Shown here piece after piece: positions 15,200 through 26,480 of a DNA stretch of 42,049 bases. Source of the stretch: Corallococcus exercitus (GTDB lineage: Bacteria > Myxococcota > Myxococcia > Myxococcales > Myxococcaceae); assembly GCF_003611585.1 (NCBI RefSeq), contig NZ_RAVW01000027.1:1-42049 (forward strand). Reading direction: 5' to 3'. Positions within the stretch are counted from its first letter, which is position 1. Every line of letters begins with the position of its first letter. The notes under the pieces were generated by a model. The model was not told where the DNA came from, did not search any database, and saw only the letters and a list, made by a program, of their open reading frames with translations. A program made the translations under genes and the position numbers.

Positions 15200-17904
15200 A
15201 CGAGCAGGCGAAGTGTGGGCTGTTCACGCGTGAGGGGGCCCAGGTGCCCCTGCAGGGGGTGGAGGTCTCCGGTGAGCTGCTCGGGGGGCACGCGCGGGTG
15301 CGCGTGGCGCAGCGCTATCGCAACGACGAGAAGAAGCCGGTGGAGGCCATCTACACCTTCCCCCTGCCCTCGGACGCGACGCTGAGCGCCTTCTCCATGA
15401 CGTGCGCGGGCCGCCGCGTGGCCGGCGTGGTGAAGGAGCGCGAGGCAGCCTTCCGCGCCTACGACGACGCCATCACCGAAGGGCATGGCGCGGCGCTGCT
15501 GGACCAGGAGCGCGCCAACGTCTTCACCGCGCAGGTGGGCAACCTGCTGCCGGGTGAGGAGACCCTGGTGGAGGTGGAGTTCCTTCAAGCGCTCACCTCC
15601 GAGGAGGGCAGCGTGCGATGGATGCTGCCCACGCTGGTGGCGCCCCGGTACATCCCCGGCCCGGTGCGCGGCGACCGCACGGGCCACGGCAGCGCGGCCC
15701 CGACGGCGCGGGTGCCGGACGCGGACCGCATCTCCCCGCCCCAGGGCCCGGTGGACTACGGGCTGCGCATGGACCTGCTCATCGACGTGGGCCGTGACGT
15801 GGTGGTGGAGAGTCCGTCCCACCGGATCACCGTCACGAAGGACGGCACCCGCACGCGGGTGAACCTCCAGCGCGACTCGCTCTACAAGAACCTCGCGGGC
15901 GACGAGGTGGCGCTGGATCGGGACGTGGTGCTCACGATGCGCAACGCCAACCCGGACGCGATGCTCACGCCCGTGGTCGCGCACCGGAAGGCGGAAGGGC
16001 CGGGCACGTTCGCGCTCACCGTGGTGCCGGACCTGCTGAACCTGGCGGCGGCGCCACCCCGGCAGGAGGTGGTGTTCGTGGTGGACACGTCCGGCTCCAT
16101 GGCCGGGGACAGCCTGCCCCAGGCCCAGGCCGCGCTCCGGCTGTGCCTGCGCCACCTGCGCGAGGGCGACCGCTTCAACGTCATCGCGTTCGAGAACTCG
16201 TTCCGCTCCTTCTCCGCGCAGACGGTGCCGTTCACCCAGCGCACGCTGGAGCAGGCGGACGCGTGGGTCGCCGGGCTGAAGGCCTACGGCGGCACGGAGC
16301 TGCTGGAGCCGATGGTCGCCGCGATGAAGGCCGCGCCAGACGGCGTGGTGGTGCTGCTGACGGACGGACAGGTGGGCAACGAGAGCGAGATCCTCAACGC
16401 GGTGCTCGCGGCGCGCGGGGCGGGGCGGGTGTTCTCGTTCGGCATCGGCACCAACGTGAGCGACGTGCTCTTGCGCGAACTGGCGCGGCGCACGGACGGC
16501 GCGGTGGAGTTCATCCACCCGGGGGAGCGCATCGACGAGAAGGTGGTGGCGCAGTTCTCACGGGCGCTCGCGCCTCGCGTCACCGACCTGGAGGTGCGCT
16601 TCGACGGCGTGGAGGCCAGTGAGCTGGCGCCGGCCACGCTGCCGCCGCTGGTGGACGGCACGCCGTGGACGCTCTTCGGGCGCTATGCGCAGGCGGGCAC
16701 GGGCAGCGTGACGCTCAAGGGGAGGTCGGGCCGGGAGCCCTTCTCCCTCACGGTGCGGCTGGACCTGCCCTCGCTGTCGGACCGGCCGGTGGTGGAGAAG
16801 TTGTGGGCCGCCGAGCGCATCCGGGGCTGGATGGACGCGGGGCTCGTGGGCCGGCGCGCGGACGCGATGAAGGAGCGCATCGTGCGGCTCGCCATCGAGC
16901 ATCAGCTGGCCACGCAGTACACGTCCTTCGTGGTGGTGGAGGAACGCCAGGGCGACCGTCGCGCGTCGGGCACGCCGGAGACGCGCGTGGTGCCGGTGAA
17001 CGCGCCCGCGGGCTGGAGCATGTTCAACCCGGCCCCTGGGGACGTGGACGACGAGGCGGAGGAGCTGGTGCCGGCGCGGGCGCCCGGGATGAAGCGGATG
17101 GCCTCGAAGCCGATGCCCGCGCCCGGGGCGATGCCCGGTGCGGTGGGCCGCTCCCGGGGCGGCGCGGTGCCCCCGCCTCCGCCGAGCGTGTCCGCACCCG
17201 CACCCGCACCCGCGTTCGCGCCCGAGCTGTCGTCGGAGCCCACCACCGGGTCCTCCTTCCAGGCGGGGTCCGCGGATGGTGCCGGGGCCATGAGGCCTGG
17301 TGCCGCGCCCAAGGCGCGCAGGGAGCAGGAGTCCGCGAAGAAGGCGAAGGGCGGCCTCATCGACCGGCTGATGTCCGCCTCGTCGAAGCTGCTCACCGCC
17401 CCCGAACTGGAGGGGCGGCCCTCCGCCCAGGCCGCGTCGAGCGCCCAGAAGGACAAGGCGGAGGTGCTCTACGAGCAGGAGGAGGTCTCGCTGCCGTCCG
17501 TGGCGGAGGCGTCCATCGCCACCGAGGACGTGGGGAGCCTGCTGGGCCAGCAGCTCGCGAACGGCCTGTGGGCCGGCGCGGGTGAGGGGCCGGAGCCGGT
17601 GCGCCAGGCCCGCGCCACCGCGCGGGTGCTGCTGGTGCTCCTGCGCGAGGGCATCACCAGTAGCCACCCGCTGCACGGCGCGCAGGTGAAGAAGGCGGTG
17701 GACGCGCTGCTCGCGCTGGCCGCGCAGCTCACCCAGGCGCCGGACGTGGCGGAGCTGGCGCTGGGCGTCGCGTGGCTGGTGGCGGCGGGTCCGCGCACGC
17801 GGGGCCGCATCGAGCAGGCCGCGAAGCCCCTCCCGGGCCTGGGCGGGCGGATGGGAGACACGGCCGCGCTCCGGCAGCACGTGGAGACGCTGGCGACGCG
17901 GTAG
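15196..17904 (+). CDS. VIT and von Willebrand factor A domain protein
   Basis: A 902-residue protein. An N-terminal VIT domain (about 5-135; YTFPLPSDATLSAF, EREAAFRAYDDA, NLLPGEETLVEVEF) is followed by a vWA domain (about 290-460) with an intact MIDAS: D297-x-S299-x-S301 in VVDTSGSMAGDS, the GGTEL Thr and the LLTDGQ Asp. This is the layout of inter-alpha-trypsin-inhibitor heavy chains and their bacterial relatives. A long Pro/Ala/Met-rich linker (about 610-740) leads to a C-terminal helical part (about 780-902). No signal peptide is seen, so it may be cytoplasmic. The vWA domain suggests metal-dependent binding of a protein partner. It is coupled to the MerR gene by ATGA. The role is unknown. 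Confidence 0.92.
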   Translation: MNEQAKCGLFTREGAQVPLQGVEVSGELLGGHARVRVAQRYRNDEKKPVEAIYTFPLPSDATLSAFSMTCAGRRVAGVVKEREAAFRAYDDAITEGHGAALLDQERANVFTAQVGNLLPGEETLVEVEFLQALTSEEGSVRWMLPTLVAPRYIPGPVRGDRTGHGSAAPTARVPDADRISPPQGPVDYGLRMDLLIDVGRDVVVESPSHRITVTKDGTRTRVNLQRDSLYKNLAGDEVALDRDVVLTMRNANPDAMLTPVVAHRKAEGPGTFALTVVPDLLNLAAAPPRQEVVFVVDTSGSMAGDSLPQAQAALRLCLRHLREGDRFNVIAFENSFRSFSAQTVPFTQRTLEQADAWVAGLKAYGGTELLEPMVAAMKAAPDGVVVLLTDGQVGNESEILNAVLAARGAGRVFSFGIGTNVSDVLLRELARRTDGAVEFIHPGERIDEKVVAQFSRALAPRVTDLEVRFDGVEASELAPATLPPLVDGTPWTLFGRYAQAGTGSVTLKGRSGREPFSLTVRLDLPSLSDRPVVEKLWAAERIRGWMDAGLVGRRADAMKERIVRLAIEHQLATQYTSFVVVEERQGDRRASGTPETRVVPVNAPAGWSMFNPAPGDVDDEAEELVPARAPGMKRMASKPMPAPGAMPGAVGRSRGGAVPPPPPSVSAPAPAPAFAPELSSEPTTGSSFQAGSADGAGAMRPGAAPKARREQESAKKAKGGLIDRLMSASSKLLTAPELEGRPSAQAASSAQKDKAEVLYEQEEVSLPSVAEASIATEDVGSLLGQQLANGLWAGAGEGPEPVRQARATARVLLVLLREGITSSHPLHGAQVKKAVDALLALAAQLTQAPDVAELALGVAWLVAAGPRTRGRIEQAAKPLPGLGGRMGDTAALRQHVETLATR

Positions 17905-18005
17905 GCCGCCGCGTGGCGTCACCTGGGCTCCGTGCCTCCTCTCCGGGAGGACCGGGGTCCCGGGTCTCCCGCCTTTTCACGGGGGTCGACTAGGGTTGCG
18001 CCCGC

Positions 18006-19190
18006 ATGCTCCTCGCGCCCTTCGTCCTGGCCGTCCTCGTCGCAGCGCAGCCCGGTCCTTCTCCCCAGGGAGGCACGGCATCCCCGGGGGCCGCGGCCCC
18101 TGTCACGGCTCCTGGCTCCCCTGCCCCCGCGCCTGCGGACGCGGTGTCCACGCCGCCGCTCGTGGCGAGTGACGAGACTTGCGCCGCCGAGTCCGACTAC
18201 GCGGCGGGCTTCGATGCGCTGGTGCGCGGCGAGGACGCGCGGGCGCTGGAGTTGCTGGAGCGGGTGCTGCTGGTGTGCCCCCGCCATCCGTACGCGCCGG
18301 AGTTGGCGCGGCTGGCGCGGACGCGGCTGGAGCCGGGCGCGCGGCTGGCGCAGGACACGCTGGCGCGGCCGGTGGACGCGGAGCCAGAGGCGACCTTGAA
18401 GGAGGGACCGTCGCAGGGGGCGCGGGCGTCGTTGACCGTCGTGCAGACGCTGCACGGCATCACCCAGGGCGTCCTGCTGTGCTCCATCGCCAACTGCCAG
18501 GACGGGCGCGCGTTCGTGGCGGTGTCGCTGCTGGGCGGCGGCGCGGGGGCGGCGATTTCGATGCTCGCCACCCGGAGCGGGCTGACGCAGGGCCAGGCGG
18601 CGGCCATCAACTCCGGCACGGTGTGGGGCTTCGGCTACGGCCTTGCGTCCACGAGCACGTTCGACCTGGAGGGGGAGAGTTCCACGGGGGCGGTGATGGT
18701 GGGGGCGCTGGGCTTCACGGGCCTGGGCATCCTGGTGGCGGAGTTCGCGCGGCCTACCGCCGGACAGGTGTCGCTGGCGAACTCCGGCGGACTGTGGGCG
18801 GGCGTGGTGGCGGGGCTGCTGATGGCCACCCAGAGCGGCGAGACGCGCGACTTCATCGCCCTCGAGCAGGGCGTGGTGGGCGCGGGCCTCATCACCTTCG
18901 CGCTGGTGGGGCGCAACCTGGACATCTCCCGGGGCCGGGTGCTGCTCATCGACGCGGGCGGCATCCTGGGCGGCCTGGTGGGGCTGAGCGCGCTGTTCCT
19001 GGCGTTCAACGACGACCATGGGGACGCCCTCCTGGTGGGCACCGCCGTGGGCGTGGTGGCCGGCCTGGGGACCGCGACCTTCCTCACGCACGACTTCGAC
19101 GAGCCCGATGATGCCCCGACCGTCTCCGTCGTCCCGGCGACGCTGGGACGCCACGGGGGGCTGGGGCTGGCGGTGCTGGGCCAGTTCTAG
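18006..19190 (+). CDS. Integral membrane protein of unknown function with N-terminal repeat-like domain
   Basis: A 394-residue protein. A signal peptide (MLLAPFVLAVLVAAQ) precedes a Pro/Ala/Gly-rich linker (16-55) and a small soluble helical region (about 60-110; YAAGFDALVRGEDARALELLERVL, TPR-like, with Cys residues in VLLVCPRHP). From about residue 150 there are some eight hydrophobic stretches rich in Gly and Ala, down to the C-terminus. I do not recognise the family; similar long Gly-rich membrane proteins with a tetratricopeptide-like front are common in myxobacteria. It lies 41 bp upstream of the scramblase-like gene, possibly cotranscribed. Confidence 0.8.
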   Translation: MLLAPFVLAVLVAAQPGPSPQGGTASPGAAAPVTAPGSPAPAPADAVSTPPLVASDETCAAESDYAAGFDALVRGEDARALELLERVLLVCPRHPYAPELARLARTRLEPGARLAQDTLARPVDAEPEATLKEGPSQGARASLTVVQTLHGITQGVLLCSIANCQDGRAFVAVSLLGGGAGAAISMLATRSGLTQGQAAAINSGTVWGFGYGLASTSTFDLEGESSTGAVMVGALGFTGLGILVAEFARPTAGQVSLANSGGLWAGVVAGLLMATQSGETRDFIALEQGVVGAGLITFALVGRNLDISRGRVLLIDAGGILGGLVGLSALFLAFNDDHGDALLVGTAVGVVAGLGTATFLTHDFDEPDDAPTVSVVPATLGRHGGLGLAVLGQF

Positions 19191-19231
19191 CCTTAAGCTG
19201 CCCGCTTCGTTCCGCCGTCCCGGAGCCGCCC

Positions 19232-19870
19232 ATGCCCGTCGAGTCCCAGGCCCTGACCCTCTTGCGTGGTGAGCATGCGCTGCGCGTGCGGCAGGTGAAG
19301 GAGTGGGGCGAAATCCTCACCGGCTTCGAGGGCCGCAACCGCTACGAGGTGGTGGGCAATGACGGAGGCCCGCTCTTCTTCGCGGGCGAGGTGGGCGGCG
19401 GCGTGGGGCTGTTCATCCTGCGCAGCTTCCTCAAGGCGAAGCGGCCCTTCACCATGGAGCTCAAGTCCACGAGCGGGGAGACGCTGCTGCGGCTGCGCCG
19501 TCCGTGGCGCTTCTGGCTGTCCCGCATGGAGGTGGAGGACGGCGAGGGGCGGTACCTGGGCGCCATCCAGCAGCGCTTCCGGTTCTTCACCCGGGCCTAC
19601 GACGTGCTCGGGCCTCGCGACGAGGAGCTGGCCCACTTGAGCGGGCCGTTCTTCCGGCCGTGGACGTTCAACGTGGAGCAGCAGGGCCGCGAGGTAGGCA
19701 CCATCGCGAAGCGGTGGAGCGGGTTCGGCAAGGAGATGTTCACGGACGCCGACAACTTCGGCGTCCGGTTCGACGGCCTCAACGACCCGCATGTCCGCAC
19801 GCTGGTCGTGGCCGCCACGTTCCTCATCGACTTCGTGCACTTCGAAAACCGCCGCGAGAGCAGCGGCTAG
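19232..19870 (+). CDS. Phospholipid scramblase/LURP-one-like protein
   Basis: A 212-residue protein of the scramblase-related, Tubby-C-like fold. Signatures in order are LKAKRPFTMEL (about 66-77), the RRPWRFWLSRMEV strand pair, then VGTIAKRWSGFGKEMFTDADNFGV (about 152-175) and a last hydrophobic segment TLVVAATFLIDFVHFE. Eukaryotic scramblases move phospholipids across membranes in a calcium-dependent way; for bacterial members the activity is unproven. The final hydrophobic helix could attach it to the membrane. The start ATG 19232 follows a GGAG (19212-19215), about 16 bases upstream, so spacing is long. Its 3' end overlaps the stop of the facing DUF1232 gene by four bases. Confidence 0.85.
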   Translation: MPVESQALTLLRGEHALRVRQVKEWGEILTGFEGRNRYEVVGNDGGPLFFAGEVGGGVGLFILRSFLKAKRPFTMELKSTSGETLLRLRRPWRFWLSRMEVEDGEGRYLGAIQQRFRFFTRAYDVLGPRDEELAHLSGPFFRPWTFNVEQQGREVGTIAKRWSGFGKEMFTDADNFGVRFDGLNDPHVRTLVVAATFLIDFVHFENRRESSG

Positions 19871-20184
19871 GAGTGCCGGCGCAGCGAGGGCTCGCGCGTG
19901 CGGCCCTCCTCGTCACGCGGAAGGCCGTCGAGCTCCGGCTCGCCGGACAGCGTGCCGGGACGCCAGCGCTGGACCTCGCGCACCATGAAGAACGCCGCGG
20001 CGGACAGCACGCCCAGGTCGTCCAGCCAGCCAACCACCGGGATGAAGTCCGGAATCACATCCACCGGCGACACGAAGTACAGGACGGCCAGCAGCCCGGC
20101 CAGCTTGCGCCACGTCGCCACCCGGGGGTCGCGAACGTAGTGGAAGAAGCGGGTCCCCATTCCTCGAAGGCCTGCGATGTTCAT
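19867..20184 (-). CDS. DUF1232 (YkvA-like) membrane protein
   Basis: A 105-residue protein with the DUF1232 core LLAVLYFVSPVDVIPDFIP followed by GWLDDLGVL, a motif shared with YkvA. Two hydrophobic segments are likely membrane helices. A charged tail (about 75-105) is rich in Arg, Glu and Pro. The function of the family is not established. Its start at ATG 20184 is 69 bp downstream of the ABC ATPase stop on the same strand, so it may be cotranscribed with it. Confidence 0.88.
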   Translation of the reverse strand: MNIAGLRGMGTRFFHYVRDPRVATWRKLAGLLAVLYFVSPVDVIPDFIPVVGWLDDLGVLSAAAFFMVREVQRWRPGTLSGEPELDGLPRDEEGRTREPSLRRHS

Positions 20185-20253
20185 ACCCCTCCCTACGCAT
20201 GGGGGACGCGGGTGATTGCATCACCCCGGCCCGGCGCTTGCACGCCCGGTGTG

Positions 20254-21309
20254 CTAGCGGGCCTGCCCGGGTGTCTCCTCCAGCACGTCCGCGCGGCCTG
20301 AGACCTCCAGACGGGCGCGGCTGCCCTCGCGCAGGGTGGACGCGGGGGCCGTGCGCACCACCAGCGCCATGCCCGCGCAGGACACGGTGAGGTCCACGTG
20401 CGCGCCCCGGAAGGCGCGCTCCAGCACCTCCGCTCGCAGCGCGCCGCCCACCGCGACGCCGTCCGTGTCGGGGACGAGCCGCAGCGCTTCCGGGCGCAGG
20501 GAGAGCATCACCTCGCCGCGCGCATCGCTGCTCAGCGGCAGGTTGCCCAGGGCCGTGCGCGCGACGCGTCCGAAGGCGGAGCCGGGCAAGAGGTTGGTGC
20601 CGCCCAGGAAGTACGCGGCGAAGGCGGTGCGCGGCGCTTCGTAGACGGACTCCGGCGTGCCCTGCTGCTCCACCGTGCCCGCGCGCAGCAGCACCAGCCG
20701 GTCCGCGAAGGCCAGCGCGTCCCCCACGTCGTGCGTGGCGAAGAGCACGGCGGTGCCTCGCGCCTTGAGCACGCGGCGCCACTCCCCGAGGACGGTGGCA
20801 CGCAGGCCCGCGTCCATTCCCGCGAAGGGCTCATCCAGCACCAGCAGCTTCGTGCCGGAGGCCAGCGCGCGCGCCAGCAGCACCCGCTGCCGCTGTCCAC
20901 GGGAGAGCGTGCCGCAGGTGCGCGACTCCAGGTCTTCAAGCTGGAACAGCGCCAGCAGGCCACGCGCGTGCGCCAGGCCTTCGCCCTTCGGCTGCACGCC
21001 CATCACCACGTCGCGCACGGTGAGGCCGGATTCGAGTTCGGCGTCGTGGAGGACGCGGCGCAGGGGGCGCTGCTCCGGGGGCACGAACGTGTCCGGCCCC
21101 GCGAGCACGCGGCCATCCAGCGTGACGGTGCCGGACGTCGGCTGCTCCAGGCCCGCCACCAGCCGCAGCAGCGCGGTCTTCCCGGAGCCGGAGGTGCCCA
21201 TCAGCGCCACCGCGTCGCCCGGCTCCAGCGCCAGCGTCACGTCCCGCACCGCCGGGGCTGCGGCGCCGAGGAACTTCAGGGTGAGGGCATCGAGCGAGAG
21301 GAAGGCCAT
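20254..21309 (-). CDS. ABC transporter ATP-binding protein (orphan)
   Basis: A 351-residue ATPase with Walker A GTSGSGKT (about 36-43), a Q-loop region (PPEQRPLRRV), signature LSRGQRQR, Walker B LLVLDEPFAGMD, and the H-loop ATHDVGDA. A C-terminal TOBE-type regulatory domain (about 240-345, with LSLRPEALRL) places it with the CysA/ModC/FbpC/PotA importers for sulfate, molybdate, iron or polyamine. The signature Gly-Gly is LSRGQ instead of LSGGQ. No permease or binding protein gene is adjacent, so its transported solute cannot be named. ATG 21309 is the start; the longer open frame upstream (to 21348) has no support. Confidence 0.9.
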   Translation of the reverse strand: MAFLSLDALTLKFLGAAAPAVRDVTLALEPGDAVALMGTSGSGKTALLRLVAGLEQPTSGTVTLDGRVLAGPDTFVPPEQRPLRRVLHDAELESGLTVRDVVMGVQPKGEGLAHARGLLALFQLEDLESRTCGTLSRGQRQRVLLARALASGTKLLVLDEPFAGMDAGLRATVLGEWRRVLKARGTAVLFATHDVGDALAFADRLVLLRAGTVEQQGTPESVYEAPRTAFAAYFLGGTNLLPGSAFGRVARTALGNLPLSSDARGEVMLSLRPEALRLVPDTDGVAVGGALRAEVLERAFRGAHVDLTVSCAGMALVVRTAPASTLREGSRARLEVSGRADVLEETPGQAR

Positions 21310-21396
21310 GACGGCGGGCACACTACGGTGCGGCACTGGCCGGGCCAAGCACCGGGTCCCGCCCGCTGGGGACTGCTGGACGCCCGGTGGACACGG

Positions 21397-21774
21397 TTAC
21401 ACGTAGATGTGCCACGCCGCGATCCAGGCGAACACGGCCGGCAACAGCGCAACCCACGCGGGCCACTGTGGCGTGCCGGAGCGGAACGCCCAGACCATGA
21501 AGCCCAACCCCAGCCAGGCGAAGACGCGCTCCATCCGCTCCAGTCCCTCCATGAGCGCCTCCAATGGCACCTGCATTTCCACCGCCATCAGGGCAGGCTT
21601 GTTGAGGACGGGATTCATCACCTTCCACTCCAGGTGGCTGTAGAGGTCGCAGGTGTTCATGGCCGCGGCGCTGAGCCCCAGGCTCACGAGCGCCCGCGTG
21701 AAGGACCTGGATTGCCACAGGCCCCGCCATCCGCTCGCTCGGGGAGCCCCCGCTTCGTCCGCTTCAGGTTCCAT
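21397..21774 (-). CDS. Small membrane protein, 125 aa, unknown
   Basis: This 125-residue protein has an acidic/Gly-rich start, then likely membrane segments around residues 29-45 (FTRALVSLGLSAAAM) and 84-125 (VFAWLGLGFMVWAF and VALLPAVFAWIAAWHIYV at the end). The middle part (ALMAVEMQVPLEALMEGLERMERV) is an amphipathic helix. No family is recognised. It lies 87 bp upstream of the ABC ATPase on the same strand and might be cotranscribed, but there is no transporter-permease signature. Confidence 0.7.
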   Translation of the reverse strand: MEPEADEAGAPRASGWRGLWQSRSFTRALVSLGLSAAAMNTCDLYSHLEWKVMNPVLNKPALMAVEMQVPLEALMEGLERMERVFAWLGLGFMVWAFRSGTPQWPAWVALLPAVFAWIAAWHIYV

Positions 21775-21862
21775 CGCAGGACACGCTACCCGAACCGGCT
21801 GCGGCGCTTCCCACCGTGAGGCTAGGCTCCCGACCCGTTCTTCCCCTCTTCAGGGAGTCCCC

Positions 21863-22504
21863 ATGTCGCGCCTGCTCATCGCTTGTGCCGTCCTGCTGGG
21901 AGCCACGTCCTTCGCCCAGGCCCCCGCCGCCCCTCCGTCTCCGCCCAAGGCCGCGACCGCTCCGGCCGCCCCCGCCGCTCCGGCGAAGCCGAACCCGCTG
22001 AAGGCCGCCGCGGACCGCACCCAGGCCGCGCTCGCGCAAGTGCCCAAGGCGAAGCCCGAGGACGTGAAGTCCATGGACGCCATCCTCAAGGCCCTCTACG
22101 ACGTCATCAGCGGGCCGGCGGGGACGCCTCGCGACTGGCAGCGCTTCCGCTCCCTCTTCTACCCGGGCGCCCAGCTCATCCCGCTCGTGAAGCCCCCGGG
22201 CGCGACCACGCTCGCGGCCCGCCCCATCACCCCGGAGGACTACGTGACGTGGGGCCAGGAGGCCACCGCGACGCACGGCTTCTTCGAGAAGGAGACCGCG
22301 CGCCAGACGCACGCCTTCGGTGCGCTGGTGCAGGTGATGAGCACCTATGAGGCGCGCGGCACGCAGGACGGGCCGCTCATCGCCAAGGGCGTCAACAGCA
22401 TCCAGCTCTTCAACGACGGCCAGCGCTGGTGGGTCATGAACATCTTCTGGATCGACGAGAACACCGCCGGCCTCAAGGTGCCCAAGGACCTCACGCAGAA
22501 GTAG
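21863..22504 (+). CDS. Exported protein with SnoaL/NTF2-like domain
   Basis: A 213-residue protein: signal peptide MSRLLIACAVLLGATSFAQA, an Ala/Pro-rich linker (21-50), then a domain of about 150 residues with AILKALYDVISGP, WQRFRSLFYPGAQLI and SIQLFNDGQRWWVMNIFW, the last matching the closing strand of NTF2/SnoaL-like folds. This is a small alpha/beta cone often used as an enzyme or ligand-binding scaffold; no catalytic residues can be named. CAGGGAG lies 7 bases before ATG 21863. A hairpin terminator follows. Function unknown. Confidence 0.82.
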   Translation: MSRLLIACAVLLGATSFAQAPAAPPSPPKAATAPAAPAAPAKPNPLKAAADRTQAALAQVPKAKPEDVKSMDAILKALYDVISGPAGTPRDWQRFRSLFYPGAQLIPLVKPPGATTLAARPITPEDYVTWGQEATATHGFFEKETARQTHAFGALVQVMSTYEARGTQDGPLIAKGVNSIQLFNDGQRWWVMNIFWIDENTAGLKVPKDLTQK

Positions 22505-22522
22505 CCACTCCGCGCCAACGAA

Positions 22523-22570
22523 GAGGGCCGGGTCCCGGAGCGCGCATCCCGCGTCCCGTGCCCGGCCCTC
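22523..22570. terminator. Hairpin between convergent NTF2-like gene and gyrA
   Basis: GAGGGCCGGG (22523-22532) is the exact reverse complement of CCCGGCCCTC (22561-22570). The 28-base loop is itself GC-rich and can fold further. It lies between the two convergent stop codons (22504 and 22596) and likely works for both directions. Confidence 0.65.
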
Positions 22571-22595
22571 CCGTGTTTCAACCTACTGCCCTGAC

Positions 22596-25412
<2,817 letters not shown>

Positions 25413-25576
25413 GGGCTCTGGAAGGTGCGGACGGGCCCCTCACGTGGGGGGCTCCGCCCGATGGGAGAGTGTTCGTAACCCCTGGATTTCCCTCAGTCAA
25501 TAAGGGAAACAGGGGGGATTCGCCACGGCTGCCCGCCCGCCCGGTTCCAGGGGTCGGAGAGGGCCTTTCCGGGGCA

Positions 25577-25595
25577 CCCGGATGGAACATCCGGG
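25577..25595. repeat. Perfect 8-bp stem with three-base loop
   Basis: CCCGGATG (25577-25584) and CATCCGGG (25588-25595) form a tight hairpin with a GAA loop in the gyrA upstream region. It may be a second terminator element for the TPR gene on the minus strand. A role as a gyrA control site is possible but unsupported. Confidence 0.45.
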
Positions 25596-25617
25596 CGGTG
25601 CGTTTTCAGCCCCACCG

Positions 25618-25637
25618 GAGGCCCTTTTCGGGGCCTC
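25618..25637 (-). terminator. Terminator-like hairpin after the TPR gene
   Basis: On the minus strand GAGGCCC (25637-25631) pairs with GGGCCTC (25624-25618) around a CGAAAA loop, 15 bases after the TPR gene stop. It is followed by the second hairpin at 25577-25595. There is no U tract. Confidence 0.5.
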
Positions 25638-25651
25638 TTCCGGGCCCGTTT

Positions 25652-26389
25652 TCAGGCCTTCGGACGGAGGTTCGCGGCCAGCCGTTCGGCCTCCGCGCCC
25701 ACGCCGCCTTCGGGGTCCTTCGCCTTCGCGGTCTCGAACGCGGCGAGCGCCCCTTCGCGGTCCCCGCGGAGCTTCAGCGCCACGCCCACGTTGAGGTGCG
25801 CGGAGGCGTTGTCGCGGTCCATGGCCAGCGCCTCGCGGAACAACGTGAGTGCCTGGTCCACGTCACCCGACAGGAGCGCCTCGCGGCCCGCCAGGACGCG
25901 CTTGTCCGCGTCGTTGACCAGCTCTACCTCGAACACGCTCTTGCCCACGACGTTGGCCACGAGCACGCGCAGGATGCCGCCCCAGTAGAAGGACAGGCCT
26001 TCCGCGGCGACGACGGCGGCCAGGGGCAGGTCGGGCAGCAGCTGCTTGCCGCGGAACTTGAAGCGGACCTTGGTGTAGCGGCCCTTGTTGGTCCAGTGGA
26101 CCAGCTCCCCGCGGAGCTTCTTGAAGCCGGCCTCCAGCTGGGCCGGGTCGATTTCGAAGGGCAGCACGCGGCCCTGCGGCTCGCCCGCGGGCAGGCTTTT
26201 GGGCGCGGCCTCCTCGAAGACGGGCTCGGCCTCCAGCACGGGGGGCTTCGGGGAGGACGAGGCGCGGCGGGGGTCCACCTTCTCCACCTTCGCCTTCACG
26301 GGCCGGGCCGGGGCCTTCGCGGGAGCGGCCGGGCGCGCGGGCTGCTTCTTCACCTTGGCCGGGGACTTGCGGGGTGCCGTCTTTGCCAT
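25652..26389 (-). CDS. TPR protein with basic Lys/Ala/Pro-rich N-terminus
   Basis: A 245-residue protein. Residues 1-40 are rich in Lys, Ala and Pro (MAKTAPRKSPAKVKKQ..., a histone-H1-like composition). An unrecognised middle domain follows (about 75-165, with LVHWTNKGRYTKVRFKFRG), then two to three tetratricopeptide repeats (about 168-235; GDVDQALTLFREALAMD, GVALKLRGDREGALAAFETAKAKD). No signal peptide is present. The basic tail could contact nucleic acid; TPRs bind proteins. Both statements come from composition and family knowledge. It is preceded on its own strand by a 14-bp tandem repeat at 26437-26464. Confidence 0.82.
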   Translation of the reverse strand: MAKTAPRKSPAKVKKQPARPAAPAKAPARPVKAKVEKVDPRRASSSPKPPVLEAEPVFEEAAPKSLPAGEPQGRVLPFEIDPAQLEAGFKKLRGELVHWTNKGRYTKVRFKFRGKQLLPDLPLAAVVAAEGLSFYWGGILRVLVANVVGKSVFEVELVNDADKRVLAGREALLSGDVDQALTLFREALAMDRDNASAHLNVGVALKLRGDREGALAAFETAKAKDPEGGVGAEAERLAANLRPKA

Positions 26390-26436
26390 GGGGCCACTCT
26401 AAGCGACCCACTCCCCCGCCGCTCGTGAAGTCGTGC

Positions 26437-26464
26437 GAAGACGAAGTCGTGAAGACGAAGTCGT
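26437..26464. repeat. Tandem 14-bp repeat
   Basis: GAAGACGAAGTCGT is repeated exactly at 26437-26450 and 26451-26464, with a partial third GAAGTCGT at 26427-26434. It sits in the 91-bp spacer between the methyltransferase stop and the TPR start, both minus strand. Confidence 0.85.
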
Positions 26465-26480
26465 TTCGGAGACGGCCGCG

